The notes under the pieces were generated by a model. It saw nothing but the letters and a program-made list of their open reading frames with translations. It did not search any database and was not told where the DNA came from. From contig NC_062252.1 of NCBI RefSeq assembly GCF_905475465.1, positions 11,284,001 through 11,348,000 on the forward strand: a stretch of 64,000 nucleotides of DNA. The letters are read 5' to 3'. Positions 36,491-48,396 of this stretch are shown here, one piece after another. A program made the translations under genes and the position numbers. The DNA comes from Pieris napi (taxonomy: Eukaryota; Arthropoda; Insecta; Lepidoptera; Pieridae). How positions within the stretch are numbered: the first letter of the stretch is position 1; the number at the start of each line of letters is the position of its first letter.

Positions 36491-37844
36491 TTTTCGATTC
36501 ATTTCTATTTATATACTTAGATTAGGTAGGTACATACGAATATTAGCGCAAATCAATTTTAATTTCCACCACTTTTTAGCTATAGCTATGAGCTCACACT
36601 AGAATCTTTCGAAATGTGCTAAAATTAGATCTATAAGGTCGTGATCAGTAGTGTAGTAATGTAGTGGTTTGATCTACTGATTTATACAAATTGTTAAGTC
36701 GAGTCTACATGCTACCAAAAATTGATTATTAAAATACATAGCCATGTCGGGAATTCAAAGAATGATTCACTCAAAATAATTTCGCTGCAATTATTTTAAA
36801 AAAAAACCTAGTTTTTATATTTATACATCGCTTGGCTATAACGGCTTTGGATATAGCACCATCCAATTACGTGGATAAACATTTACTATATATAAGATAC
36901 ACTGTCATTAACCATAAGGGCATTTATTATCGTAACGTAGTAATACGTAACATTAAATAGCTATTTAAATGTTGTGTTTTTAAATAAATGTAAAGTTAGC
37001 TTGAAACATCTTGAATCTAAAAGAAAATTTCTTCGTTCAGAATACAGCAACAAAGTTACACATTCTAATCACGTGTGTAGCCCGCCTTACGGTGAGGCGC
37101 CACGGACTAAAAAACCACGTCAATTCATCGCTAATGGAAGTTACGGAAGTCGTGGAGTCGTCTCTACGTTTACATCTAGATTTTTTAACTCATTATAAAT
37201 CTAATAACCAATAAATCCACTTTCTTTGTAATAACTAAATATGAATCAAAATAATCATACCTAAGATTCCCAATAAATCAGTATATGAAACAAATGCAGT
37301 AATGTGTGTTACTTATAACCCACTCGATTGGACTTAACATAATTAAGGAATGTCTCAAAGTCGACAAGAACGATAAAATATCATAAATATATTTTAACCA
37401 GTGTGTATTAATATCAATACCATAAGTGTATTTTAACCAGTCCATAGCCTTAATTATAAATTTCTGAACATAAACAGCTTGTTTTTCAGAAAAACTATTC
37501 CTTCTTTCTCCTTAAATAAAAATCAACGTCACTTATCTGAAATTCTATTATAACGTATTTAGCTAAAACGCTTCTCTGCCTCAAATATCTACAGAACAAA
37601 AACATTCAGCCGTGATTTATTGAATTATTAACAGATGTAATAAAAATAGACATAATTTAATAACACGGCGGCTCCATGCATCGGGAATACACTGACGCGA
37701 CCTTGTAATGTCTGGATGGTTGTATGCAATGCTTGACAAAAACTACATAATATAAAAATTTAGTTATAACAATTTTTTTTATATTTAGATATCTCTGAAA
37801 TGTTGTGTCTACTGAAAATTACTAATAATACAACTTACTTGACT
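36491..37844. other. Intergenic stretch
   Basis: Two overlapping short plus-strand ORFs at 36974-37214 show no recognisable domain or splice context. Otherwise it is AT-rich and unassigned. Confidence 0.4.
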
Positions 37845-38092
37845 TATTGCCCTATAACCTCTAGATGGGGCAGAGGGCGGCATAGTCTCCATTGCGTTCG
37901 GTCTGAAGCGGAATCACATCGCTTCAAGTCTTTCCGGCTCTCTTTGCCTCATCTGCAACTGTACGACACCAGGTTTGCTTGGGACGGCCACGCTTCCGCT
38001 TTCCTTGCGGGTTCCAATCAAGCGCCTGCTTGGGGATATATTTGGAATATCTTCGGAGTGTATGGCCTATCTATTTCCATTTGCGTCGCTTG
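37845..38092 (-). mobile_element. RTE-like LINE, C-terminal/3' fragment
   Basis: This is the second copy of the segment at 2044-2310, on the same strand, with the minus-strand pattern KQALDWNPQGKRKRGRP (GGGTTCCAATCAAGCGCCTG and TTGGGACGGCCACGCTTCCG on the plus strand). It is better preserved at its central part but still interrupted. Confidence 0.75.
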
Positions 38093-38807
38093 ATCTGCTA
38101 GTTCGGCAGCGCACCCAAAGTTGCTCTTTAGAGAACAATACTTCCAAGGGACTAACTAGCTAATTTACCCGTAAAACATGTTTAATTTAGTAATTTGTTC
38201 ATGTATAGCTAGTGTTTATGTCATGACAATATAATTTTAAACAAGTAAGACTAGAAAAATGCAAAAATAATAAAAATAATTTTTACATGTATCGCCAATT
38301 AAGTATTTATAATGACATTATTGTTATACTAATGAAAACTGACTTAATATATTGAAGGAACCTCTAGGTTTTTTTATGAAAATAGATTTTCTTTATGATT
38401 TAAATACTGCCTCCCTCTCGGCCGCCTCGTCCTCAGTCATACGCCGCTAAAAGCTTTCGGAAGGCACAGACACGCGCATAATATAACGTTGCGTTTATTT
38501 TTACCTACGATACCGACCTTTACCCATCCACATTCATCTTTCGTGACAATATTGAACTAACAAAGTGATAGATTTCACACGTTAATTAGAAACTTTAACT
38601 AGGCTATTTTGTATGTGGGAATCGAATTTATATACTAGATGCTACGATGAACTTCGCCTACATATACCTGTGACAAAACTTAATACATATTCTTAAAACA
38701 GACCAAAGAGATCTAACGTACTAAATATATGACAACTGAGTGATAATTATTCATTTTCCCGGCTATTAACAGTTTTTATTGGAAAGTTTTCTTATTTTTC
38801 GTCTTAT
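38093..38807. other. Intergenic stretch
   Basis: Positions 38400-38500 are GC-richer (CTCGGCCGCCTCGTCCTC) with no ORF. Nothing else is recognised. Confidence 0.4.
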
Positions 38808-38920
38808 GTTTTATCATGATTAGCTAAATCGGTCCAGCCATTCTCGAGATATAGCGAGTGAAACGAAAATTTTTATATGATTATATGAGTTATAACTCAT
38901 ATAAAAATAAATTTTCGTTA
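38808..38920. repeat. GGTCCAG repeat fragment with a long palindrome
   Basis: AAATCGGTCCAGCCATTCTC starts a fragment of the dispersed repeat. Next to it lies a perfect 22 bp palindrome at 38882-38903 (TATATGAGTTA and its inverse). It is embedded between the inverted arms AACGAAAATTT (38862) and AAATTTTCGTT (38908). Confidence 0.7.
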
Positions 38921-39439
38921 AAAAAAAGGAAGAGAGGACCTGAACGTGAAGTTGTATGTGACTAATACATTATGTCATACATATAAGACAAAAACCTCTA
39001 TTATAAGACAAATTCGTTCCGCATAATACGTTGTCGATTTGAAAGCATAAAAAAAACTATACAACATTTTATCGAAATCAAAACACCATATTTTTCCCCG
39101 TACCACACCCAACTAATAACCTTGATCCCTGATACCAAACCGCGCCTAAACTACAATAGACCTCTCTCGCTGGTCGAGTAATCGCTACATCTACCCTTGC
39201 CTGATAGGAATCGAAGCGGTAATTAGATGATATAGTAATAAAATCATCCGCGTCATACCTTATCTTGTCTTTGATCACCCACCCACTACCAAGGGACTTT
39301 TGTACTGTAATTTATTCAATTTTGACTTGTTTTGATCTGCGAAATTGCCTTGATTGGCGCTTCGGTAAAAGCTTTTAAAAACAATTATAGACGTTTTGGA
39401 GACGTGGAGAATACATATCCGTGATTTACTAGGTAGGTA
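38921..39439. other. Intergenic stretch, nothing recognised
   Basis: No gene or shared repeat was seen. Confidence 0.4.
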
Positions 39440-39835
39440 CTAGCTGACCCGGCAAACTTTACCTAGAAATGTCAATGAATGTGTTACAGATTAGCTGAAC
39501 TTAATGTATGATTGAAATGAATACAAAATAATTATTAAGTTCACTACCTTCTTAAGATAATAATGACAATCAACATATATGCCAATCATTTTTCATTACT
39601 GACATTATTTTACTTTTGTTTCAAATCTAAAATATGCCATTTTCCGAATATTGTGGCGATTCGAAAATTTTATTTATTGAGGGAAGAGTTTACCGTATCG
39701 ACGGGATGAACATTCAATGTTTGAAAATTACGAAACCCATAAATATTTTGTATTGGAATTTAAAAATTTTTTTCGTCAAGACCTAAACCATGAAAATCGG
39801 TCCAGCAGTACTCGAGTTATAAGTGTTCGAACTGC
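39440..39835 (+). repeat. Dispersed repeat, longer copy
   Basis: It begins CTAGCTGACCCGGCAAACTT and ends with TCGGTCCAGCAGTACTCGAG followed by TTATAAGTG. It is the best copy of the repeat also seen at 36232, 38808 and 34288. No coding part is readable. Confidence 0.55.
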
Positions 39836-40404
39836 CCCGTCTTTGTTGTATACATTAAGGTCATTCATAGTATGAAAATGGTTAGACAATCGTCCCACAA
39901 ACGTAGAACGAATAAATATTTCAACATAACTTTCTCATTTTCGTACCTTTAGAATTGTTGACAAAAGGCGATATTATGAAAAACGGGCGACGTTCCTTTG
40001 AGCTTTAACAAAAACTTACAGCGAAAGGAAAGAATTGTTGGAAATGTAACGATGCTACGATACTCTAGTCTAAGCTAGGCTTTGTTCTTTAGTAAGAATC
40101 TCTTCTTTAGTAAGATTAATAACATTTCTACAGCTATATTAAGTTATTATGATTCTAGTGAAATCTCTTCCAAGACGCCTGTCTAACAACTATTTAAACA
40201 ATCCTTTTTAGGTAATAAATATTTTATATCTTTCGTGTATGATCACTGTACAACCATCGGTCACGCATTTTACCCCCGTGTTTGTAATTAACGGGATGGG
40301 TGCGACTTATTGATTTATTAGGGTGATTACATTTACAGAAAAGTTAATCATTTCCCCATGTAAAATGCGATAGCCATCGTGAGGGTTTACTTTATGAGAT
40401 AGCC
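39836..40404. other. Intergenic stretch with a GC-richer island
   Basis: Positions 40220-40400 are somewhat GC-richer without an ORF. Nothing is recognised. Confidence 0.4.
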
Positions 40405-40645
40405 TCCGAGGCGTAGTGGTTACAAAAGTTACTTTTGCGCATGAGGCAAAGAGAAAAGAAGCAAACATGGAACAGAATCGTAACGGAGTGGTTTGAAACG
40501 AGAAAGAGGCAGGTAGATAAGAAGATGGGAAGACGATTTAAAGAAGGTGGCGGGTCCAATGTGGGTTTGAACCGCTAGAGAAAGCCAAGATTGGAAAAAT
40601 TTAGAGGAGAACTTTGTCGAAGGAAAATCAGTCAATAAATAAATA
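40405..40645 (+). mobile_element. LINE C-terminal remnant (RWEDDLKKVAG type)
   Basis: At about 40527-40640 one frame reads RWEDDLKKVAGPMWV, a stop, then TARESQDWKNLEENF and VEGKSVNK before TAA. This is the well known C-terminal pattern RW.DDI...AG..W.R.A.DR..WK.LEEAF of non-LTR retrotransposons. A frameshift separates it from the upstream part. The 5' part at 40405 (GCCTCCGAGGCGTAGTGGTT) looks tRNA-like and may be a separate SINE head. Confidence 0.65.
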
Positions 40646-41159
40646 TTTAGGAAGATCCTTTATATTTACCATGTAAGGTAAACAGCATTAAAGGCTTTTT
40701 ATTTATTTATTTATGTAGACAGTGACGAGTGAACCCTTACTTGCTTAAAATATCAATAGTATTCAATCTTTTATTCTATCAATATCGTATCGAATAAAAT
40801 ATATATTTAGTATAAAAACTAACCAATTTCTTTTAAAAACAAACATAAATATGGCACCCCATAGCACTTGAGAAAAAAATAAATATTATTACAAAATAAG
40901 TGTCTGTAGCGGACATCTAAATATAGAGAACACAATAACACCCTCTATATAAAGTGAAGTATCATCTGTGCAAATATCTGTAACTTGATAATACGTCGCG
41001 AACAGGACACCATGTATACAACCCTTCGTGACATACGGAGGCTTAAAATGCTTTTAAAATTTTTAAAATTTATTATGTTTTAAATATTGAAAGATTCACT
41101 GATAAGTCAGTCAGCCTATTACACTATATGAAAGTGCTATTATCCGTTATGAGGCCAAC
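40646..41159. other. AT-rich spacer
   Basis: No gene or shared repeat was seen. A TTTATT-rich stretch follows the LINE remnant and may be its tail. Confidence 0.4.
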
Positions 41160-41295
41160 CCCTTACTCGTTGGATCGATCAAGTAAAGGCCTTACCATCA
41201 CCCAGGGGCAGAGGCTTGCCGAAGACACTAGACTGGAGGAAGTTGTGCGGCGTCCCTCAGAAATGAAGAGTGCGACTGAAGAAGGAAGATGAGAA
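41160..41295 (+). mobile_element. LINE C-terminal remnant (TRWIDQVK type)
   Basis: The plus strand reads LTRWIDQVKALTIT, QRLAEDTRLEEVV, RRPSEMKSATEEG. A segment of the form TRW.D..K followed by A.DR..WR..V is usual at the end of endonuclease/reverse transcriptase LINEs. The copy is short and decayed. Confidence 0.42.
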
Positions 41296-42128
41296 ATAGT
41301 AGAATGCCAGTGTACAAAGGTATTCCACTGTTTCTCAAAGTGATAAGAGATATCACAAATCTTCGAAATCACAACACACTCAATGAAATTCCATCCAAAA
41401 GGCTGTAATATTCATGTTGGAACTACGCCGGTACCTTCTCTGTAGCATCAGAATTCAGACATGCTGTAGCTGTTACATGACGATTAAGACCCCGACGAAT
41501 CTATGCAATTTCTATAATATAGTTCATTAAATATCCAATTAATAGCCAAGATCGTAATCACTAACGCTATTAGAAATTACAGAATACCAATGCTGGCACT
41601 CAATTCCGGATTTACAACCAGCAATTTATTACATGTTTCAGTATAAAGAGCTTTACGAACTTGGAACTGGATTTTCTATATAATGTATGTACGATAATTG
41701 CCTTTATAATCTTTAAACTACGTTACATGTTCTATGTAAAATTGACTTTGTATGTACGCCAACATTGACTCCCCGAACACCAAAAACAGCTGTCATGTCG
41801 TGAGGTCTGACCATCGCAATTATATTCAGATTAACTTTTCGTTGACTAGGTGTGCCCTCTGCCCTTTGACCACGCATGATGATTCATTCCTCTTTCACCC
41901 TTCATATTTTAACTTTATGAAATTTCTAAAATGTTTTAAAGTCGGAGTTACGCCCCGAGAGTCTAGCCAGACGCAGGCACTCTCTTCAATAGTTACATTG
42001 CATTCATTCGTTTCATACCAATTAACATTAATTATTTCGCTTATATTTTATTGTTGTACGCGAGTGGTTAATAATACAGAGTTAAATAAAACTATGACCC
42101 AGGCACCGTACAGTACAAAAAAATTATG

Positions 42129-42160
<32 letters not shown>

Positions 42161-44162
42161 AGATATAATAGGTTGATGCCGAAGTTTAATTTTTTAAAAT
42201 TATTATTATTACGATTTATATTATTACTGCTATTCAATAGATATATTAGTACTGGTCTTTAGACCCAACCAGCTGTACATATACAGTTATACGTATTGTT
42301 CATCCACAGAGAAGAAACTCATCTTTACACAGCGCACGTTTTGCTATAAACAGCGAATTAAAAAAATATCACATGTACTAAGTCGTAAGCACTGCTAATC
42401 TCTACAAATCCTGTCAGGCTAAAAATTTGATGCGGCCTCATGCGCCCCTTTGCCCCCCGACCCTTGTACCCTCCGCGGCGTCCCCTCGGAGGGCTGTGAA
42501 AGCATATTTATGTAAGTTCCTGATTGACGATGATGGCTTCCCCTTGGTTAGACACGGTGCTGATTTCCTACACCGAATTTCTTAGTATCTTAAATAGCTA
42601 TGTACTAAATAAAAATCTATTAAAGTTATTATAGCAGCCAAATAAAATTATGCTTACATTTTTAGTATAGGTACCCAATCGATTTTACAATACTTTTATC
42701 AAAGATTGAAATTAACTGAAGTTAATTAATGACAGACAGACAGAACGTTTACGGTTTAGATATTGTTATAGTTAAAAAGCAATCTAATCCAGACGTTCAA
42801 TTATATGTTACATACATCTAAATCTTATACAAATATAGTAACGAGCCGTTATTCGTAGCAGCAAGCCGGCATGTCACGCACTTACCGTAGTGTCGCTTTG
42901 TACAAAACTATATGAATATACATTATACCGTAATGGTGATTGTTTGGGGATGGGTTAAGGTGCTCAGATAATGTTCTGACTCATTAAAACATTTTATTTC
43001 TGTTCACAGTTATATTACGTTTTTCATTCCACTTTTCGAGAAGGGATTTTGTTTTAGCATTTTAGCTAGACACCAGGGTGCACGAAGTATATTTTGGTGG
43101 TAGCAAGAGTAAACATTTACTAAAGAAAACTAGGGTTATACATTTTAAGGTTGTTACTGCTAGTCGATTGTGAGGAAGTTGCATGGATGCCTTTTTAAGT
43201 TCTCTTGTTATTTTCACACTTGTATACTGTATATCCTTTCTATCATATATTAATAGGTATCTGATTGTGCTCCTTGTAGCGTGTGTGATGTTAGACATCA
43301 AAAATAAAATAAAATCTTAAACATTAATGTCCAGTACGTATGCTATGTACGTAATAATAATAATAATTAAAAACAAATTTAAAAAGTTTGGACCCTGTAG
43401 CAGTGTAACTTTAATATTGGCATTACCTCGCTGTATTGCGACACTTATTTTTTATTTATTTTAATTATTATTTTTACATAAATACGTACGGAGTCAACGC
43501 TACTTAAAATTAATTACAAAAATCCCTTTAAAGCCATTTTCATTACGTATACACAATAAAAATGTCCAATTACAATAATACAGCCCGAGGCTCGAAGGAG
43601 CAAAGGGTTGCAATCAACTAATTGCCGGTTAATCCACCGACAGACGTGCAACAGAATTAATTACTTGTCATATTGTTATAGATAACATCTATATGACTGT
43701 ATTAATGGTTGAACCTTAATTGTAGTAAATACTTTTTGTTCTACGGTACATGCTTAATCTTCTACTGTTTTTCAAGGTATTTTGACTTTCTAAAATCTTA
43801 ATTAAATGCAACTAAAGATGAATTAAGCCGATACCATATAAATGATGATATATTCTTCAACTTCTGGAATCTACATGTAAAACAGGTTGACACCACGGGC
43901 CTAAGGAGAAGATTGAAGAGGACATCATTCGAATTAGTGTTAGTGCACGTTAGTTAGTCTTAAGTGCTAAACTCACTATCGACATATTTAAATGTTCGCA
44001 AAGTGAATTCACAGTAGCGATAATGTGTATATTATGTCTTTAATATTATATATGTACTTTATTATATTTTATTTAATGTTTCTCGACATTATCGTATTGG
44101 CATAGTCTGTAAGGACAATGTATGTATATATTTCTGTAATAAATAAATGTGTACAGTGTGTC
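41296..44162. other. Gene-free stretch with a TA microsatellite and a GC island
   Basis: A (TA)n run occupies about 42133-42160. Positions 42420-42550 are a GC-rich island (TGCCCCCCGACCC, CCTCCGCGGCGTCCCC) with no ORF in an AT-rich setting. Short unrecognised ORFs at 41752-42168 and 43062-43301 have no domain or splice support. Confidence 0.42.
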
Positions 44163-44196
44163 TATTTCTTCACTTACCACTGTAAGTGAAGAAATA
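44163..44196. repeat. Perfect 15 bp hairpin, 4-base loop
   Basis: TATTTCTTCACTTAC at 44163-44177 and GTAAGTGAAGAAATA at 44182-44196 are exact inverses around CACT. No T-run or gene end is nearby that would make it a processing signal. Confidence 0.92.
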
Positions 44197-44224
44197 TAAT
44201 ATGAATAGAACACAAGAACAGTGT

Positions 44225-44370
44225 CTTCTCCTTAAAGATTATTAATTAAGAGTTGTATATTGGACACTTTCTTATGTTAAATATCCTTTTTTTAGTAAAT
44301 TAGGTTAGTTTTAAATTACTTATTAGTGTTAAGTTACGCTAGATCGTAATTTTCCATTATGTCTCAGTGA
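44225..44370 (+). repeat. Dispersed repeat, copy of 7050-7245
   Basis: GGACACTTTCTTATGTTAAA, AGTAAATTAGGTTAGTTTTA and GCTAGATCGTAATTTTC match the block at 7140-7245 with a few differences. No coding part is readable in either. Confidence 0.6.
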
Positions 44371-46684
44371 AGACACATGTATTAACAATAAAATGTAAAA
44401 CAAGTGTGATTGCTCTAAGTGACTTAACCTATACCTACTCGTAGAATTGGCATTTGACAGCCATCTTTAACTTTTAAAATAAGAATGGTAAAAAATGACA
44501 AAATGGCAAAAAAATATGGCAAAATGTTGGTACTATTTATAAGACATGTTTAATCTATTCCTTATCAACATCGTTTAAAGCTATATTTAATAGCCTCCTA
44601 CCTCTAAACAGACATTTATTATAATATATAGGCGTTAAACCTTACGTTTAATTGTTAACCTAATTTGTTTCGATAATTAATGCAAAAGCTCTTTATTGTA
44701 AAAGCGTTGTAAATACATAGCTATAATACCAAAGTCTGGAAAATAAAACCAGAACAATCTTGTGTTTTTAAGTGAAACTTTTTTAGGCGCATGAGGGTAA
44801 ATATTTAAGAAAACGTCACGAAGATGTGCAGCGTTTTTGTTGAAGAAAAGGGAGAGAGCGATTGACACCGATTGAGAGAGGGTGAGAAGGGCGAATCACC
44901 TTATAGAAATTATATTTTAAAATTAAAATTTCGAAAAGAGAATTTATGAAAAATTAGTATTTTATATTTTAAGCAAAATAAGTTATTGAAATCTCAAATG
45001 ACGAATTGTAAATTTAAATGCCACGTGAGTTTATCATCGGAAAAATAAATAATAAAAAAATCATTAAGTTCCTAAAATATCTTCCCTTTTCCCTCCCTCT
45101 AAGTCTCGGAAATCTAAAGTTTTAGATTTGTATAAATATGAAAAAGACTTAAAAAACAGTTTGCCAAAGAAGTTTCACTTTTTTTCATTAAAATTGCGTC
45201 CAAAATCAATAAGTAATATCTCTAAATCACAATACATTAATCACACTAGCTGAGTACCAATGTGGGGAGTCAGTGGAGCGACGCAGGGCAACATTAGTCG
45301 CGCCACTACGCACACACTTTAGTATTGACATTTATTTTTATTAAAAACAAAATAATTCCGAACAAAGAAGCTTTAACTGAGGACTTTTTCGGGCTTACAT
45401 CGAGTTCCTAAAATAGCAAAATTAGTGAGGTCACCAAATGTTAAAAAATAAACTACATATTAAAGATGTTTAAGTATTTAGATCAATTCGAGGGTTTGAA
45501 CTCTGATATGACTACTTTTTAAATTTCATGCAAGGTACACAAGGAAACGTAAATTATGATAACGATAAAATGTTGTATCATTTAAGTAAACAAGCCAACT
45601 AATTAGTACAACCTAATCAGTGGCAGATGGTGATCTATGATCGCGTGCGCACGCGCCATTGCTTGCAACTGTTGTCATTGCCTCATCGTGATACTGATTA
45701 GTGACTATTACCCTGTTTTTTTCCCTGGTTCAAAATTTAGCTTTTAAGGTGTCATAATTTCCGACTCGAAGAATTTTACTAAAGTAATAAAAGTAATTAT
45801 ATCTATGTATTTTTCGTTCTTTTCTATATGACAGACAAGTTATTCTACCATTGTTAGGATCTACTGGGTTGTGGATTAACTACGCCTGGCTACACGTTTT
45901 AAAGTTCTCATAATTTTTATTACAAAAAGTAAGATATTCTGCGCCCAACAAGAGTTAATTAATTTTCGCTGAAAGTTACAAACGCTTGAGGAATTAGTAA
46001 AAGTCAATTAAAACCTTGTGAAAGAGTTTGTTTGCCGATTTTCACTCATAAAAAAAGGCGAAAAAATGGTTACGCCTTAAAATCATCCATGGTGTCGCTA
46101 GGTTTAGCACAGGTTTAGTTATTAAAAAAATACTAAGTCCGCTCATAAGTAAAAACTCAACTATGTTTCTGTGTCTAAAATAATTTTGATTAATATTCTC
46201 GCAAAAGGTGCTTTCATTTCACTCAAAAGTTTAGCTATATCGTGAAAATAAAACTAATAGCATCAAAAATGAAATTATCAGCTGTCAATCTGACGTTTCG
46301 TAGTTCGCCATTGTTCCTTTACAACCAATGGCGGCATCCGCTTTGAATTTCGAATGTTTTCTTTTTAAATTCAAAGGGCTATTGTTTCTAGCCGTTCTCT
46401 GTATCTTTAAATCAGAGATCATAGATACTGTAACAGTATATAATTCTTTTATCTAGAACAGAATTGAATATTTGGTCGGCTCAAACGTTTCTCAAGAAAA
46501 TTACCTAGTCACTGCTGTAATACGCAAAATGTTAGACTAAAAATATCACAGAAATTAATTAAATTAAAATGAATCGAAATATTACTTGAATTGTAGATTT
46601 TAATCGTTTCGAAATAGACAAGAACAGGAAGGAAGTGGTTTAATATGCAGCGTCAATAGAGCCTGTTCTATTGAAGACTCTTAA
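44371..46684. other. AT-rich gene-free stretch
   Basis: No gene is recognised. A 10 bp inverted pair (CTTTGAATTT / AAATTCAAAG) lies near 46340-46380. Positions 45600-45700 are slightly GC-richer without an ORF. Confidence 0.4.
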
Positions 46685-46838
46685 TTAAAGAGCTTACCAA
46701 TTCTTAAAAGACCGCCAACGCACTCGCAAGGTCATTTGCCCAACACACATTGAGAGTGTCTATGGGTGGCGGTATCACTTAACATCAGATGAGCCTCCTG
46801 CCCGTTTGCTAAAAAATTCCTCTATTCTAAAAAAAAAC
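46685..46838 (+). mobile_element. LINE family A, 3' fragment
   Basis: GAGCTTACCAATTCTTAAAA, CGCCAACGCACTCGC, ATGGGTGGCGGTATCACTTA and ACATCAGATGAGCCTCCTGC preserve the family A 3' end. An A-rich tail follows. Confidence 0.7.
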
Positions 46839-47438
46839 TTATAGAACACTGGTCAAATCTTATTGGATCCTTTCTACTTCATTCGAATACTTCAATGCGA
46901 TGTGTAGGACAAACCAATTAGATTATTTCTCACAAAGTTAGAGCATGAATGGACAAGAAAATCTAAACCCTAATCCCTCAATTTATCACTTCATTTAACA
47001 GTTAAAAAATGCAATTTCTAATACATTCGCTGCATGCCCAATCATAGGGAATTGGGGTAATTTGAGCATTAAGTGGTTCAACCCACCCCATATCTGGGGT
47101 AATTTGAAACTGCCCAGTCACCCATACTTGCTAATATTTTGACATTTTGATGCACCGACAATGTGAAAGGTTTTAAGGCTATTAATTTTTTTTCTTCAAA
47201 TTGGCTAAAGTTAATGTCGATAAAGCTATTATTTTAACCATGGTTTTTAAAAAAATTTGGGATTGACTCCCAGGGTAAGAGAAAGAAATCTTAAGTTAGG
47301 ATGGCAGTCTGGTTTAAATTATGAGATTACTATTAAGTGGAAAAATACTTATAAGGGATTGCACAGCAGCCAGTATACTGTGAAACGCGTATGTAAATGT
47401 TTGTGTTATAAATGTCAGGTGTATCTGTATAGTATATA
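46839..47438. other. Stretch with GGGGTAATTTGA repeats
   Basis: GGGGTAATTTGA occurs twice (about 47054 and 47097), which resembles the internally repeated motifs of the two motif-rich TIR elements of the window. No terminal repeats could be delimited, and a short plus-strand ORF at 47257 is unrecognised. Confidence 0.35.
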
Positions 47439-48396
47439 GTAGACCGAGGCGAATCGGATCACTTTTTCTTTGAGGTTGAGTAAATCATACTAAAGTGCTA
47501 TATAATGTTATTTTTATTGATAAAATCGTAAGAAATATCAATCACCTATGAAATAAATATTTGAAAACTTAAATCATACATATATTCTCTTAATAAGCTA
47601 TTAAAAACTAAAAAAAGGAAAATATCCGAATCGCCCCAACTTTCGGGGTGAATCGGATCGTGCCCAAAATATAACAAAATTTTAAGGTATAGTCTTAAAT
47701 AACTTTGGAATCAGTAAAAATATATAATAATAAGATCAATTTTAATTATTGGCACATAATTCATATATATATAATGGTCCTTTTTTCTGTTAGCTCGTGA
47801 ACGGTACTGAAAAACTCTTAGCAGCTTTACGCAAGGTCAACTCTTTGTTCTGGACTTAATTTACAGCCTCTTTTATTTTTTCTTGACACCATTCTCCGGT
47901 GGTCATGAAATAAATATGAATCAATAACCTCAAACATGTAATAAATCAGTTTAAAAGTATCATCCAATTCGCCCCTAAGGATATGATCCGATTAGCCCCA
48001 TAATTAAGACTTTCGAAATAAATATTTTAGACGTTAACCTCTAAGATTATACTTAAAAGCGAATTGGTTCTTCAATATTAACACCTTGCTTAACAATATA
48101 AACCAATGTAGTTAAATTTTAAGACAAATCCGTCATATGACACAAAGAAAACGTAAGTACGTAACCTTAGATGAGCGCCAAATTGCGACACACACAAAAA
48201 ACCGAGTGGCTGACGAGCGGGATTGCCACTGATCCACAAGCGCGATCGAAATACTGCTTATGTCGGGAGGTGCTCAGTAAATGGAGAGACACAAAACGCC
48301 GGTTGAGTGCGTTCTATGTGAATGTGATATTTGAATTATCAACACATTTCTTATTTTGATCCGATTCGCCCTGTGATCCGATTCGTCTCGGTCTAC
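47439..48396. mobile_element. 0.96 kb TIR element with repeated GATCCGATTCGCC motif
   Basis: The ends GTAGACCGAGGCGAATCGGA and TCCGATTCGTCTCGGTCTAC are inverse to each other with one difference over 24 bases (GTAGACC...GGATCAC). The motif ATCCGATTCGCCC, or its inverse, occurs about seven times inside (for example near 47451, 47630, 47650, 47967, 47985, 48358 and 48375). No transposase is encoded; a short frame at 48138 (MTQRKRKYVTLDE) is broken by stops. A target duplication is not clear, so the exact end may shift by a base or two. Confidence 0.68.

Noticed and set aside
36974..37214. Two overlapping 67-74 codon ORFs on the plus strand.
   Set aside because: Neither has a domain, signal peptide or splice sites that would make it an exon.
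41752..42168. A 138-codon plus-strand ORF.
   Set aside because: It ends by running into a TA microsatellite (Ile-Tyr repeats), has no domain, and its codons follow the local AT bias.
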